From: a bacterium
GTDB taxonomy: Bacteria > Bacillota > Clostridia > Oscillospirales > Oscillospiraceae
NCBI GenBank assembly: GCA_019424865.1
Contig: JAHYYS010000022.1
Span: forward strand, 1-34,657
Direction of reading: 5' to 3'
Length of the DNA: 34,657 nucleotides
In this document: piece by piece, positions 7,134 to 14,983 of the stretch
How positions within the stretch are numbered: the stretch's first letter is position 1
Layout: every line of letters begins with the position of its first letter
Notes under the pieces: model-generated
What the model saw: only the letters and a program-made list of their open reading frames with translations
What the model was told of the DNA's origin: nothing
Database searches by the model: none
Program-made: the position numbers and the translations under genes

Positions 7134-8216
7134 TCAGCTGCTTTCCTGGGTTTTCTCCGTCTCCGCCCGGGGAATGTCCTGAGAGATCGGGATATCGTCC
7201 AGAATATCCTGGGAGATCGGCCCGTCCTCCGGAATGTCCTGAGAGGGCTGGGACGGGTCGGGCTGCTCCGAAGTCTGGGAGGTGTCGCCGGCGGGCTCCT
7301 CCGTCCCGGCAGTGGGGGGAGTCTCCTCGGCCGGGGGCGTTTCCGTGTCCGTTCCGGGTTCCTCCTCCTGAGCGGCGTCGTCGGCGGGAGCCTCTCCCCG
7401 CAGTACGGCCTGCACCACCCAGCGGGTGGCGTGGCCGCTGCCCGTGCAGGTGGACAGGGTCAAAATCCGGTCGTATACCCTGGGGACAACGCCGGTGTCA
7501 ATGACCGACTGTTCCAGACAGAAATCAATAAAGCTCTGCTTGGAGGCGTCGCTGGAAAAGCCCAGGCGGTAGGTGTCCCCCTCCACGCTCACCTCATAGG
7601 CGGCAAAGACCTCATAGGTGTGGCTGCCGTAGTCGTCCGTGATGTAAATGCAGGGGTGGTCGCTCCAATAGCTGAGATCCTGATAGTGTTTCAGGATGCC
7701 GAACATGGAGCGGTCGTTCATGCGGTGGCCGTAGATAATGGTGTTGAAGTCGCTGAGATCCCGGCTGTTGGTGTGTTCCAGGAAGATCGCGCCCACCGAA
7801 TTGCGGGTCTTTTTCCAGGTGTGGTTCAGGTAGTAGCTGTTGTCGCCGCCCTGGACCACAGGATAGGAGAGATTGGTGCCCGGAATCAGGATCCAGCCCA
7901 GCACGTCGTCGTTCACCTCCCGCAGGGCGGTGAAGTCCATGTTCCGCAGGGCGTCGGCGTAGGGGTCCACATAGACCACCTCCGGCTCGCTGGCCTGGGA
8001 GGAGTCGGACGGGGCGGAGGTGTCCGGGCTGTCCGGGAGGGAGGGGAGGGGCAGGTCAGACAGGTCAGGCAGACCGGCCAATGCCTCCGCCTCATCATAA
8101 ATTTCGCTGCCTTCCCGGTATTGAAAAAGCTGATAGAGATACATGCCCGCGCTGCCGGCAAAGATGACAGCCAGCACAATCAGCAGGGCAATGCGCGCTT
8201 TTTTGTTGAGGTGCAT
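7134..8216 (-). CDS. srtB: Class B sortase with acidic C-terminal extension
   Basis: This 360-aa membrane protein has one N-terminal hydrophobic anchor (about 8-27) and then a spacer rich in P, S and D. The sortase catalytic domain (about 95-275) has His164 (IIYGHRM), Cys257 (TLSTC) and Arg265 (ATRWVV). The class B features are the long insertion between His and Cys and the TLSTC motif. Sortases join surface proteins with a C-terminal sorting signal to the wall; both candidate substrates in this window end in PETGDASL. Unusually, about 85 residues follow the catalytic domain, rich in E, T, P and D, with SQDI repeats. It has its own promoter, so it need not be co-transcribed with the adhesin. 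GAAAGGAGGCG precedes the ATG. Confidence 0.93.
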   Translation of the reverse strand: MHLNKKARIALLIVLAVIFAGSAGMYLYQLFQYREGSEIYDEAEALAGLPDLSDLPLPSLPDSPDTSAPSDSSQASEPEVVYVDPYADALRNMDFTALREVNDDVLGWILIPGTNLSYPVVQGGDNSYYLNHTWKKTRNSVGAIFLEHTNSRDLSDFNTIIYGHRMNDRSMFGILKHYQDLSYWSDHPCIYITDDYGSHTYEVFAAYEVSVEGDTYRLGFSSDASKQSFIDFCLEQSVIDTGVVPRVYDRILTLSTCTGSGHATRWVVQAVLRGEAPADDAAQEEEPGTDTETPPAEETPPTAGTEEPAGDTSQTSEQPDPSQPSQDIPEDGPISQDILDDIPISQDIPRAETEKTQESS

Positions 8217-8246
8217 GGGGACGCCTCCTTTCGTGGGGCTGGGTAC

Positions 8247-8275
8247 ATGATATCAGGTCGCAGGGGAAAAAGCAA
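8247..8275 (-). promoter_or_regulatory. Promoter of the sortase gene
   Basis: On the minus strand, TTGCTT (8270-8275) and TATCAT (8247-8252) are 17 bp apart, with TG one base before the -10 (extended type). It lies between the adhesin terminator and the sortase start. Confidence 0.6.
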
Positions 8276-8301
8276 GGCCCGGCACGCTCCGGCATAGGAA
8301 A

Positions 8302-8329
8302 GGGGCCCGCCGCTTTCGCGGCGGGCCCC
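8302..8329 (-). terminator. Terminator after the giant adhesin
   Basis: A perfect 12-bp GC stem (GGGGCCCGCCGC, 8302-8313 with 8318-8329) and 4-nt loop is followed on the minus strand by TTTCC. The T tract is short. Confidence 0.7.
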
Positions 8330-8368
8330 CGTTTCAGTCCGGGGAAGGGGGAGCTGCCCAAAGGGGGA

Positions 8369-11300
8369 TTACTGCTCCTCGCACTCCTTGCGCTTCTTGC
8401 CGGTGAGGGCCAGCCAGATCAGGCCGGAGCCGGAGGCAATGGCCAGGATGACCCACAGCAGGGAGGCGTCGCCGGTCTCGGGCGCCTCGGCCAGGGGCAC
8501 ATCATCGTCGCCGATGTCGGTCCCGCCGCCGGTATTGCCGGTGTCACCGGTGCCGCCGGTATCACCTGTGTCGCCGCCATCGGGCAGGTCGGTGGTGGGC
8601 GTGTCGGGATCCTCAATGTCGGTCTCGTCGTTGGAGTACCAGACGGTGACGGTCTTGTTGCTGGTCAGACGGTCGCCGGAGGTATCGCCCTCCACACGGG
8701 TGATGACGTAGCCGTCGATGGCCAGATCGGTCAGGTCGGTGACGTCCCAGGCATCGCCGTAGTCATACTCGCGCTGCTCGGTGTCAGCCAGCTGATCGCG
8801 GGTGCCCTCCTCGCGGTAGTAGACGGTGACCGTGCGGTCGTTGTGTCCGCCACCTCCGCCGGGCTCGTCGGGATCTTCGGGCTCAGTGGGCTCTTCATCC
8901 CGCAGCTCATAGTAGAGGTGCAGCTCATAGAGGTAGTTCTCCTGCTCCAGCGTGACCTCGGTCTTGTTGTTCTCGTTGTCCGCGTCATAGACATAGGTCA
9001 GACCGTTGCTGACCGCATAGTCGTCCGGGTCGGCGGAAACGAGCTGGCTGCTGGTCTCGGAGAAGATCTCGCTCAGGGTGTTATAGCTGTCGATAACGTT
9101 GCCGTTGTAATCATAGTGGGTGTAGTGCGCGTTGACAACCCACAGATACTTGGCGGGTTCTTTGAAGGTGTTGGTAATGGTGGTGCTGCCGCCCTCGGTT
9201 TCATAGGTAACGGTATAGTCGTTGTCCTGGCCGAAGGAGATGGTGCCGCCATTCTCCACGCGGCTGCCGTTTTCGTCCAGCTCATAGATGGCGTACACAT
9301 AGGCCTTGCCGGTGGTGGGGTTGTACTTGTCCAGGTCGGAGTAGGTCACAGTACCCCAGCCGCCGTTCTCGTCGGGCTGTATGGTGCGCTCAGAGTCTTC
9401 CACCTTTACGCCGTCGCGGTACAGGGCCACAGTGATGGATTCGGGATACTTGGGATCGTAGTGTCCGTCCGTGTCCATGTTGGCCCACACCTTGGTGGCG
9501 CTGATGGAATAGCTGCTGTCCTGATCGATGGTGTTCTTGATGGCGAAGGGCTGGCCGTCCACAGAGCTGGAGGTATAGCCCGCCACAGGATCCTCGGTCA
9601 GGGTATAGGTGATCTTTGCACCGTTTTCGGTATACTCGGGCAGATTCTTGACGTAGAAGGTCCAGGTGCTGCCGTCCGCCGTGATGGGCAGGGACTCGCC
9701 GTTGGAAGTGACCACGGGCTCGCCGGAGTCGTCGCTGATGGTCATAACCCGCTCGCTGCCGTCAGTGCCGGTCAGACGCAGGGTGATGTCCGGGCGGTCG
9801 GTGGTGCCGTCGGGATCGGCCCAGTACTTGGTGATGGGGATCTCAATGGTGCCGGCCAGCTTGTTGGTGGCAGTGGTACCGGCCACGGAGACCTGATAGT
9901 CGCCGGGGACGTTCAGCTCCTGTACGGTGTACTCATAGCGGTGGGTGCGGGTGTCGTTGTACAGGGGCATATCCGCAAACTGGATGCTCCAGGTATTGCC
10001 GTCCTCGCTCACGTCCGCGCCAAAGGGCACGCCGTTCATAGTGGCGATTACGCGCTCTTCACCGAAGAGATCAGTGCCCCAGCCGAAGGTGACGGTACCC
10101 ACCACAATGCCGTCCTGGAGCAGGTCCAGGGTGACGTCGGGCCGCTGGCTGTTGGGGGTGCTGCCGTCAATCCAGGTCTTGGAGACCGTGATGTTGGCCG
10201 TGGCCTGGTTGATGGTGTTGACGGCCTCAAAGGCGAAGGAGCCGTCCTCCTGCACGCCGCCGGTGATGACAGAGCTGTAGCCGGGGACAGAGATCTCCAC
10301 CACGCGATAGATGTACAGCTGGCCGCTGCCGTCGTACTTATCCAGGTTATCCCAGGTCTCGCTGGTCTTGCCGTCCGTTAAAGTAGTGCTGTCGACATCC
10401 TCCCAGTTCTTTCCGTCCACAGAGCGCTGGATGGTGAAGGTGGCGTCAGGGGTGTCCACATCGGCGGGCTGCACCCAGGTCTTCTCCAGGGAGAGGGAAG
10501 TGGTGCCCTGAATGGTGTTGATGAAGTGATAGTAAATGTTGCCGTTGGAGTCGGGCCCCACAGGATCTTCCACAGAGACGGTGTAGTTATCGGGGGCATC
10601 CTCCTCTACGGAGTAGGAGATCTCCACATACTCCGTTTCGCCGGTTTCCTCATTCAATACCTCGTCATAGCGGGGCATGGGGTTAAAGCTGGCGGTACCG
10701 TTGCCGGTGATGGAGATGGAGTAGTCGCTGCGCTCACCGTCAATGCACAGATAGAAGTCGGCGGTCTGTTCTTCGACGTTGCCGGGCTGCTGCCAGGTCT
10801 TGGTGACCGTAATCAGAACTTCTTCATTGGGATCAAAGCCGTTCTGGGTGTTGGTGACGATAATCTCATAGACGCCGTCACTAACTTCGGACAAGTCGCC
10901 ATAGCTGGCGGTGAAGCCGTCTACGGGAGTCTCCACCACGGAATACTCAATTTCAACGCCCTGGGCGTCATACTGAGGCAGGTCCTCAAAGGTATCGAAG
11001 TCCTCAAAGGTAACAGTCTTGCCGGTGGCTACGCCGTTGGCGTAGAGCTCTACGGTGACCTCCTGATCGGGTACGGACTCGGCGACCCATTTCTTGCTGA
11101 CGGTCAGGTCGATGGTGCCGGTGCGGGTGTTGGTGATGTCGGCGCCGTTCACCGCGGGCTCATAGCCGACCACAGGGGTCTCCTGCACCGTGTACTCGAT
11201 CTCGGATACGCCGGTAATGTTGTTGTTCCCATCGCGGGTGAACTCATAGCGGTCCAGAGGGGTGAAGGAGTAGGTCCAGTCGTCCGCTGCGGTGACAATA

Positions 11301-13963
11301 GCAGTATGTTCAGTGGGCTCACCATTGGCAAGCAAAGTCACCTCAATGAAATCGGGGCGGCTGTCCACATCACCGCCATCGTTCCAGGTCTTGGTGCCGG
11401 AGACGGTCAATTTCTCCTGTGCGACAGTATTATAGAAAGTAATCGTATAATCGTCGCCGGTGGAAGGTTTGGCCTGCTGATAACTGCTGTCTTGGGCTTC
11501 ATCAGCGCCGTAAACATACAGGGTACCGTTTTCGTCGTACTTGTCCAGGTCCTCAAATTTGACCATGCCATTTCCGGTAATCGTCTTGGTGTACTCAGAA
11601 CCCTCCATCTTCTCGCCGTTCTGGGTCAGAGTGACCGTAACGCTCATATTGCTGGCATCCATGCCCTCGGGCAGGATCCAGAACTTGGAGGCGACATAAG
11701 AGGTCTTTCCGCTGGCGGTGTTGGTGATGGTCCGGCCGTCCTCGGAGTAAGTAACGGTCCAGCCGTCCATCTCGGCCTCTTTCACGGTGTAAGTATATTC
11801 TTCGCCGGTATCCAAGTTGACTTTAGGAAGTTTTTTAAACGTGTAAGTCCATTCCCCGGTAGCGGGATCCAGAGCATCCTCACGATAAATCGGGACGTTG
11901 GTGTATCCGTCCATCTCCACGCCGTCCTGCAGGAGAGTGACCGTGATGGAATCGGGGGTAGCCTGATCCGCGGGCTTCTGCCAGGTCTTGGTGATGGTGA
12001 CGTCGATGTAGGACTGCTGGGCGGGATCCACCAGCTTGCCGTCTTCGATTTCAGGATCAGTGGTAACCTTACCGTAAGCCACCGTCACGGTGATAGGCTC
12101 AACCGCGTTGTACCCGCTGGGGGCGCTGGTCTCCGTCAGGGTGTAAGTATAGCCGGAGGGGATGTTGGTGAATTCCACCTTGCCGTCTGCGTCGGAGGTT
12201 TTCGCACTGCTCCAAATCGCACCGCTTTCGTCTGCCAGGGTAAACTGCGCGCCGGTCAGTTTGTCGCCGGTGTCGCTGCCGACCTTGGTGAAGTCCAGGT
12301 CAGCCTGATAGCCCTTGACAGCGGGGACATTAAAGCTGATGCTGAAGGGATCCTCCACGTCCTCCAGAACATTGCCGTTCTCATCCACCAACTGGCCGTT
12401 CTCGTTATAGAACACATAGGTCAGATAAGTATAACCGTTGGTGGGATAGCACTCGCCCGACTTGAAGTCGGTGCCGACGTTGTTCAGGATAATCTCATAA
12501 GTCAGCTTATAAGTATAGGTGGTTTTATCCTTGTCAGTCTGTACGTCAACGGGGACATCGCCCTTCAGATCCCAGGTCAGCGTGTTGTTGTCAAAGCTGA
12601 CAGTAGTGCCTTGGTTAGAGGTTACTCGCTGGAACAAAATATTCTGTCCCATGGGGTCAGTGACCTTCCAGGCCTCAGTCAACAGGGCGATGATATCGCT
12701 GATATTACCGAAGGCGGTGTCCAAGTCGTCGATATTGTCAGCGGAATAATAGGCGGTGGAAATACCGCGCAGGAATTCACCGACCGTCACTTTGCGGTCC
12801 TTGTTCTGGTCAAAAGGATCGTTGCCCCACTTATTATAAGTGTAGCACGTCTCGCTGTCAGCGCCGTAGCAGATAGAATAGACGCTGCTGAACTGAAGCA
12901 GGCTGTTTGCAGTCTGGGCAGTTTCCTGGCAAATCTTTGCGCTGCAGCTAGTACCATTGCCGTAGTTATCGCTGTAAGTAGGCTCGCCGTCCGTGAGGAC
13001 CACCGTGTAGCGGTTGGAGATTTTGGTAATATCAACGGCGCCATCCATAGCGTTGGTTCTCTGCATCTGACGGACGGCCCACTTCGGGCCACCCTGAAGA
13101 TAGGTGCCGCCATTGGCGGACAGCCCGTTGATGGCGTTTACAACCTGATTGTAGCCGTCTGTTGTTGTAATATCAACCCAGTCGCAGTCCAAGTCTGTGT
13201 CAGCGGCAAAAGAGGCCAGAGAAATATAGCGGTGGGCTGCATAGCTGCCGTCGGAGTTTTTCGGCGTATCCTCCAGCAGCTGATCCAGGAAGGAAATCGC
13301 ACCCGCCTTGGCAGCAGTCATACGGGACTGAGTAGAAGCACAGTCACAATATTCCCAACTGTCGCCAGTCCAATACCCGCCGTCATGAGTGCAGTCCTCT
13401 GTGGTTACTGCGTTGTGAGCGTTGAGGGACTTTCCACAATAACCACAATTACTGGTCCAATCAAACGGACGATCCCAATATTCGTCGCCGCTGGTTCCAT
13501 GGCAGTAATACTTTGTGTCCGAGTCAATGCTGTCGTGGCCGCATTCTGCGCAATAGGACATGGAGCCGGAGCGGTCCATGACCAGCATAATGGCGGCGTC
13601 CGGCGTTGTAATGGTCTCAGACAGCTTCTGAGAGGTTTGGACCTCCAGCGCCACTTCAAACAGGTTTTCAGTTCCGGTGGCCGCAATGGTCTTGGAAACC
13701 TTTACATTGCCGCCCTCAGAGGTGTTCCAGGCGTCCTTGGTTATCTGATCGGTCAGAACTTTGTTCTCGTCATCCGGTGTATAATAGCCCTCCATGATCT
13801 GCGCCTTCTCCTGCTCCTCAACCGCGCTGGGAGCAGCCGCGAACGCGCCGATCTGGACCAGGCTGATCATCATAACCAGCGACAGGAACAGGGACAGGCC
13901 TCTGCGGCCAGTCATCTTCAGGCTTCTTTTCGGGTGTTTTTTCACTCGTTTGGGTGCCATCAT
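8369..13963 (-). CDS. Giant sortase-anchored adhesin: VWA, SpaA-like, nine Cna_B, MucBP-like repeats, PETG signal
   Basis: This 1864-aa secreted protein begins with a long signal peptide (basic head, hydrophobic core about 23-43). The VWA domain (about 120-435) has MIDAS residues D130, S132 and S134, a Cys-rich insert right after them (138-208, with CAEC, CGYC and CDC) and an EF-hand-like loop (D385 to E396). A SpaA-like domain (about 555-655) precedes about nine Cna_B repeats (about 655-1640), most with the Lys of K-x-W, the Glu of YTVxE and the Asn of TNT that form isopeptide bonds. MucBP-like repeats (about 1640-1790), a G/D/T linker, PETG at 1828-1831, a hydrophobic segment and a KKRK tail end it. 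The nearby class B sortase is the likely partner. A c-di-GMP-I riboswitch and a GAAAGGAG site (13970-13977) precede the ATG. Confidence 0.93.
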   Translation of the reverse strand: MMAPKRVKKHPKRSLKMTGRRGLSLFLSLVMMISLVQIGAFAAAPSAVEEQEKAQIMEGYYTPDDENKVLTDQITKDAWNTSEGGNVKVSKTIAATGTENLFEVALEVQTSQKLSETITTPDAAIMLVMDRSGSMSYCAECGHDSIDSDTKYYCHGTSGDEYWDRPFDWTSNCGYCGKSLNAHNAVTTEDCTHDGGYWTGDSWEYCDCASTQSRMTAAKAGAISFLDQLLEDTPKNSDGSYAAHRYISLASFAADTDLDCDWVDITTTDGYNQVVNAINGLSANGGTYLQGGPKWAVRQMQRTNAMDGAVDITKISNRYTVVLTDGEPTYSDNYGNGTSCSAKICQETAQTANSLLQFSSVYSICYGADSETCYTYNKWGNDPFDQNKDRKVTVGEFLRGISTAYYSADNIDDLDTAFGNISDIIALLTEAWKVTDPMGQNILFQRVTSNQGTTVSFDNNTLTWDLKGDVPVDVQTDKDKTTYTYKLTYEIILNNVGTDFKSGECYPTNGYTYLTYVFYNENGQLVDENGNVLEDVEDPFSISFNVPAVKGYQADLDFTKVGSDTGDKLTGAQFTLADESGAIWSSAKTSDADGKVEFTNIPSGYTYTLTETSAPSGYNAVEPITVTVAYGKVTTDPEIEDGKLVDPAQQSYIDVTITKTWQKPADQATPDSITVTLLQDGVEMDGYTNVPIYREDALDPATGEWTYTFKKLPKVNLDTGEEYTYTVKEAEMDGWTVTYSEDGRTITNTASGKTSYVASKFWILPEGMDASNMSVTVTLTQNGEKMEGSEYTKTITGNGMVKFEDLDKYDENGTLYVYGADEAQDSSYQQAKPSTGDDYTITFYNTVAQEKLTVSGTKTWNDGGDVDSRPDFIEVTLLANGEPTEHTAIVTAADDWTYSFTPLDRYEFTRDGNNNITGVSEIEYTVQETPVVGYEPAVNGADITNTRTGTIDLTVSKKWVAESVPDQEVTVELYANGVATGKTVTFEDFDTFEDLPQYDAQGVEIEYSVVETPVDGFTASYGDLSEVSDGVYEIIVTNTQNGFDPNEEVLITVTKTWQQPGNVEEQTADFYLCIDGERSDYSISITGNGTASFNPMPRYDEVLNEETGETEYVEISYSVEEDAPDNYTVSVEDPVGPDSNGNIYYHFINTIQGTTSLSLEKTWVQPADVDTPDATFTIQRSVDGKNWEDVDSTTLTDGKTSETWDNLDKYDGSGQLYIYRVVEISVPGYSSVITGGVQEDGSFAFEAVNTINQATANITVSKTWIDGSTPNSQRPDVTLDLLQDGIVVGTVTFGWGTDLFGEERVIATMNGVPFGADVSEDGNTWSIQFADMPLYNDTRTHRYEYTVQELNVPGDYQVSVAGTTATNKLAGTIEIPITKYWADPDGTTDRPDITLRLTGTDGSERVMTISDDSGEPVVTSNGESLPITADGSTWTFYVKNLPEYTENGAKITYTLTEDPVAGYTSSSVDGQPFAIKNTIDQDSSYSISATKVWANMDTDGHYDPKYPESITVALYRDGVKVEDSERTIQPDENGGWGTVTYSDLDKYNPTTGKAYVYAIYELDENGSRVENGGTISFGQDNDYTVTYETEGGSTTITNTFKEPAKYLWVVNAHYTHYDYNGNVIDSYNTLSEIFSETSSQLVSADPDDYAVSNGLTYVYDADNENNKTEVTLEQENYLYELHLYYELRDEEPTEPEDPDEPGGGGGHNDRTVTVYYREEGTRDQLADTEQREYDYGDAWDVTDLTDLAIDGYVITRVEGDTSGDRLTSNKTVTVWYSNDETDIEDPDTPTTDLPDGGDTGDTGGTGDTGNTGGGTDIGDDDVPLAEAPETGDASLLWVILAIASGSGLIWLALTGKKRKECEEQ

Positions 13964-14001
13964 TTCGTTCTCCTTTCAAAAGATACGAGATCGAAATGGT
14001 T

Positions 14002-14080
14002 GGCGGCTGGGCCGGCATGGCGGTCGCCCGCTTTAGCCCCCTGGCTTTGCGTCCCGGGGTTTCCCCGCGGTTTGCCTTTT
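14002..14080 (-). promoter_or_regulatory. Cyclic di-GMP class I (GEMM-I) riboswitch upstream of the adhesin
   Basis: The minus strand reads GGCAAACC (14069-14076), a hairpin GCGGGGAAACCCC, GGGACGCAAAGCC, a GGGGGCTAAAGC segment and CCGCCATGCCGGC, which are the ordered conserved elements of GEMM-I aptamers. The family binds c-di-GMP (some relatives bind cGAMP). It ends about 25 nt before the ribosome-binding site of the adhesin. No terminator stem is visible between aptamer and start codon, so control of translation is more likely than termination. Confidence 0.93.
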
Positions 14081-14116
14081 CATTCATTTCATCCATGCTG
14101 CTTGGGAGTGCGTCTG

Positions 14117-14203
14117 CTGACCCATGGGTCAGACGAAAAAGCGGGTACCCGCTTTTCCATCTGACCCATGGGTCAGACGAAAAAGCGGGTACCCGCTTTT
14201 CCA
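14117..14203. repeat. Tandem 44-bp repeat made of two palindromes, in the adhesin leader
   Basis: Two copies (14117-14160 and 14161-14203) match at 43 consecutive positions. Each holds the 16-bp palindrome CTGACCCATGGGTCAG and the 20-bp palindrome AAAAGCGGGTACCCGCTTTT. They lie between the promoter and the riboswitch, so they would be transcribed. A related but different pair lies at 24103-24145, ahead of the second riboswitch. Confidence 0.9.
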
Positions 14204-14259
14204 GAATATTTCATTTTGCTTTTCCGCCTGTCAGGCGCCTCCCCCTTTCCTATGCTTCG

Positions 14260-14367
14260 AGTATAGCACAGGACGGTTACAAAACCGGTTACATTTTGCT
14301 CTTTTTCGTTCAAAATTTGCGAAAAAGAATTGGGACGTTTTGAGGCTGCTTTTTATCAAATTTGTAC
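14260..14367 (-). promoter_or_regulatory. Promoter module P1 (adhesin), candidate SARP-type activator site
   Basis: On the minus strand the -10 is TATACT (14260-14265) with an upstream TGTG. Eight bp before it is TGTAACCG (14274-14281), and 12 bp further the same octamer again (14286-14293). GAACG (14307-14311) lies exactly 13 bp beyond, and GTACAAA (14361-14367) further up. There is no usual -35, which suggests activator dependence. The layout is repeated at 14864-14962 and 24311-24409. Confidence 0.72.
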
Positions 14368-14387
14368 AAACTCTCGAAAAGCACCCC

Positions 14388-14825
14388 CTAACTTGCGGCG
14401 GGCTGGACTGCCGCGCTTTCGTTCAGGGCGCTGTCCATCAGCAGGATCAGCTCCAGAACGCTGCGGAAGCTCTCCTCCCGGCCCGCTTCCAGCCAGGTGA
14501 CGGAGCCCTGCCAGCTGGAGTTCTGCCGGAAGATAACCCGCACCGCAAAGGTGGCCAGCTGCCCCTCCTGGGATTCCCCCTCGGGCGGGCCGCCGGACCG
14601 GTGTTCCGGAGGCGGGGCAAAAGCCCGCGTGGTGGTGAAGGACTGAGGCAGGTTCATGTTGTCCAGCACCACCTCCATCTGCTTCAAAAACTGAACCAGA
14701 CTTTCAAAATGTTCCCCTGTCTCCAGATACGGGTTATAAAACCGGCCCGCCAGCACCCCCTTTTCATAGGAGTCCACGCAGACTACGGTGGTCCTGTACT
14801 CGTTGCCCCGTATCCTGTGCTGCAT
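14388..14825 (-). CDS. Conserved clostridial protein of unknown function
   Basis: This 145-aa protein starts at MQHRIRGNEYRTTVVCVD, with GGAGGAGGTG 8 nt upstream. An earlier in-frame ATG at 14873 lies at the -10 of its own promoter and cannot be used. It has no signal peptide and no membrane segment. The ends look ordered (VCVDSYEKGVLAGRFYNPYL near the N-terminus; FRQNSSWQGSVTWLEAG then FRSVLELILLMDSAL near the C-terminus), with a Pro/Glu/Gly-rich middle. It resembles a hypothetical family that I recall as frequent in Clostridia, but I know of no assigned function. It is the only gene between promoter modules P2 and P1, so it probably belongs to the same regulon as the adhesins; a role in surface or c-di-GMP signalling is conjecture. 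Confidence 0.82.
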   Translation of the reverse strand: MQHRIRGNEYRTTVVCVDSYEKGVLAGRFYNPYLETGEHFESLVQFLKQMEVVLDNMNLPQSFTTTRAFAPPPEHRSGGPPEGESQEGQLATFAVRVIFRQNSSWQGSVTWLEAGREESFRSVLELILLMDSALNESAAVQPAAS

Positions 14826-14863
14826 CCGGGATTCACCTCCTCCTGTGCACCGATTCTGTGACC

Positions 14864-14962
14864 AGTATATCACAAATCGGTTACAAAACCGGTTACATTT
14901 CCCCTTTTTTCGTTCAAAATTCAGATAAAAAATCGGGGGTGAAAACGGGGTGTTTTTTGTAC
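14864..14962 (-). promoter_or_regulatory. Promoter module P2 (145-aa unknown protein)
   Basis: It has the same architecture as P1 with identical spacings: TATACT (14864-14869), 8 bp, TGTAACCG (14878-14885), 4 bp, TGTAACCG (14890-14897), 13 bp, GAACG (14911-14915), 47 bp... beyond which GTACAAA sits at 14956-14962 when measured from its far end. No riboswitch lies between it and the start at 14825. Confidence 0.72.
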
Positions 14963-14983
14963 AAAATATACAAAAAGCGAAGG

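Noticed and set aside
13818..14096. Minus-strand ORF that begins inside the first leader (MDEMNEKANRG...)
   Set aside because: It translates the c-di-GMP aptamer itself (GGCAAACC, GGGACGCAAAGCC) and overlaps the adhesin start in another frame. It is a well-known type of spurious ORF over riboswitches.
8843..14164. Long plus-strand ORFs opposite the adhesin (up to 1212 codons)
   Set aside because: They are antisense to a repeat-rich, GC-rich gene with clear domains on the other strand, and lack start signals and recognisable domains.
14117..14203. CRISPR array
   Set aside because: There are only two copies in direct contact, each made of palindromes, with no spacers and no cas genes.
14826..14873. 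Earlier ATG for the 145-aa protein
   Set aside because: It lies at the -10 hexamer of promoter P2, upstream of the expected transcription start.
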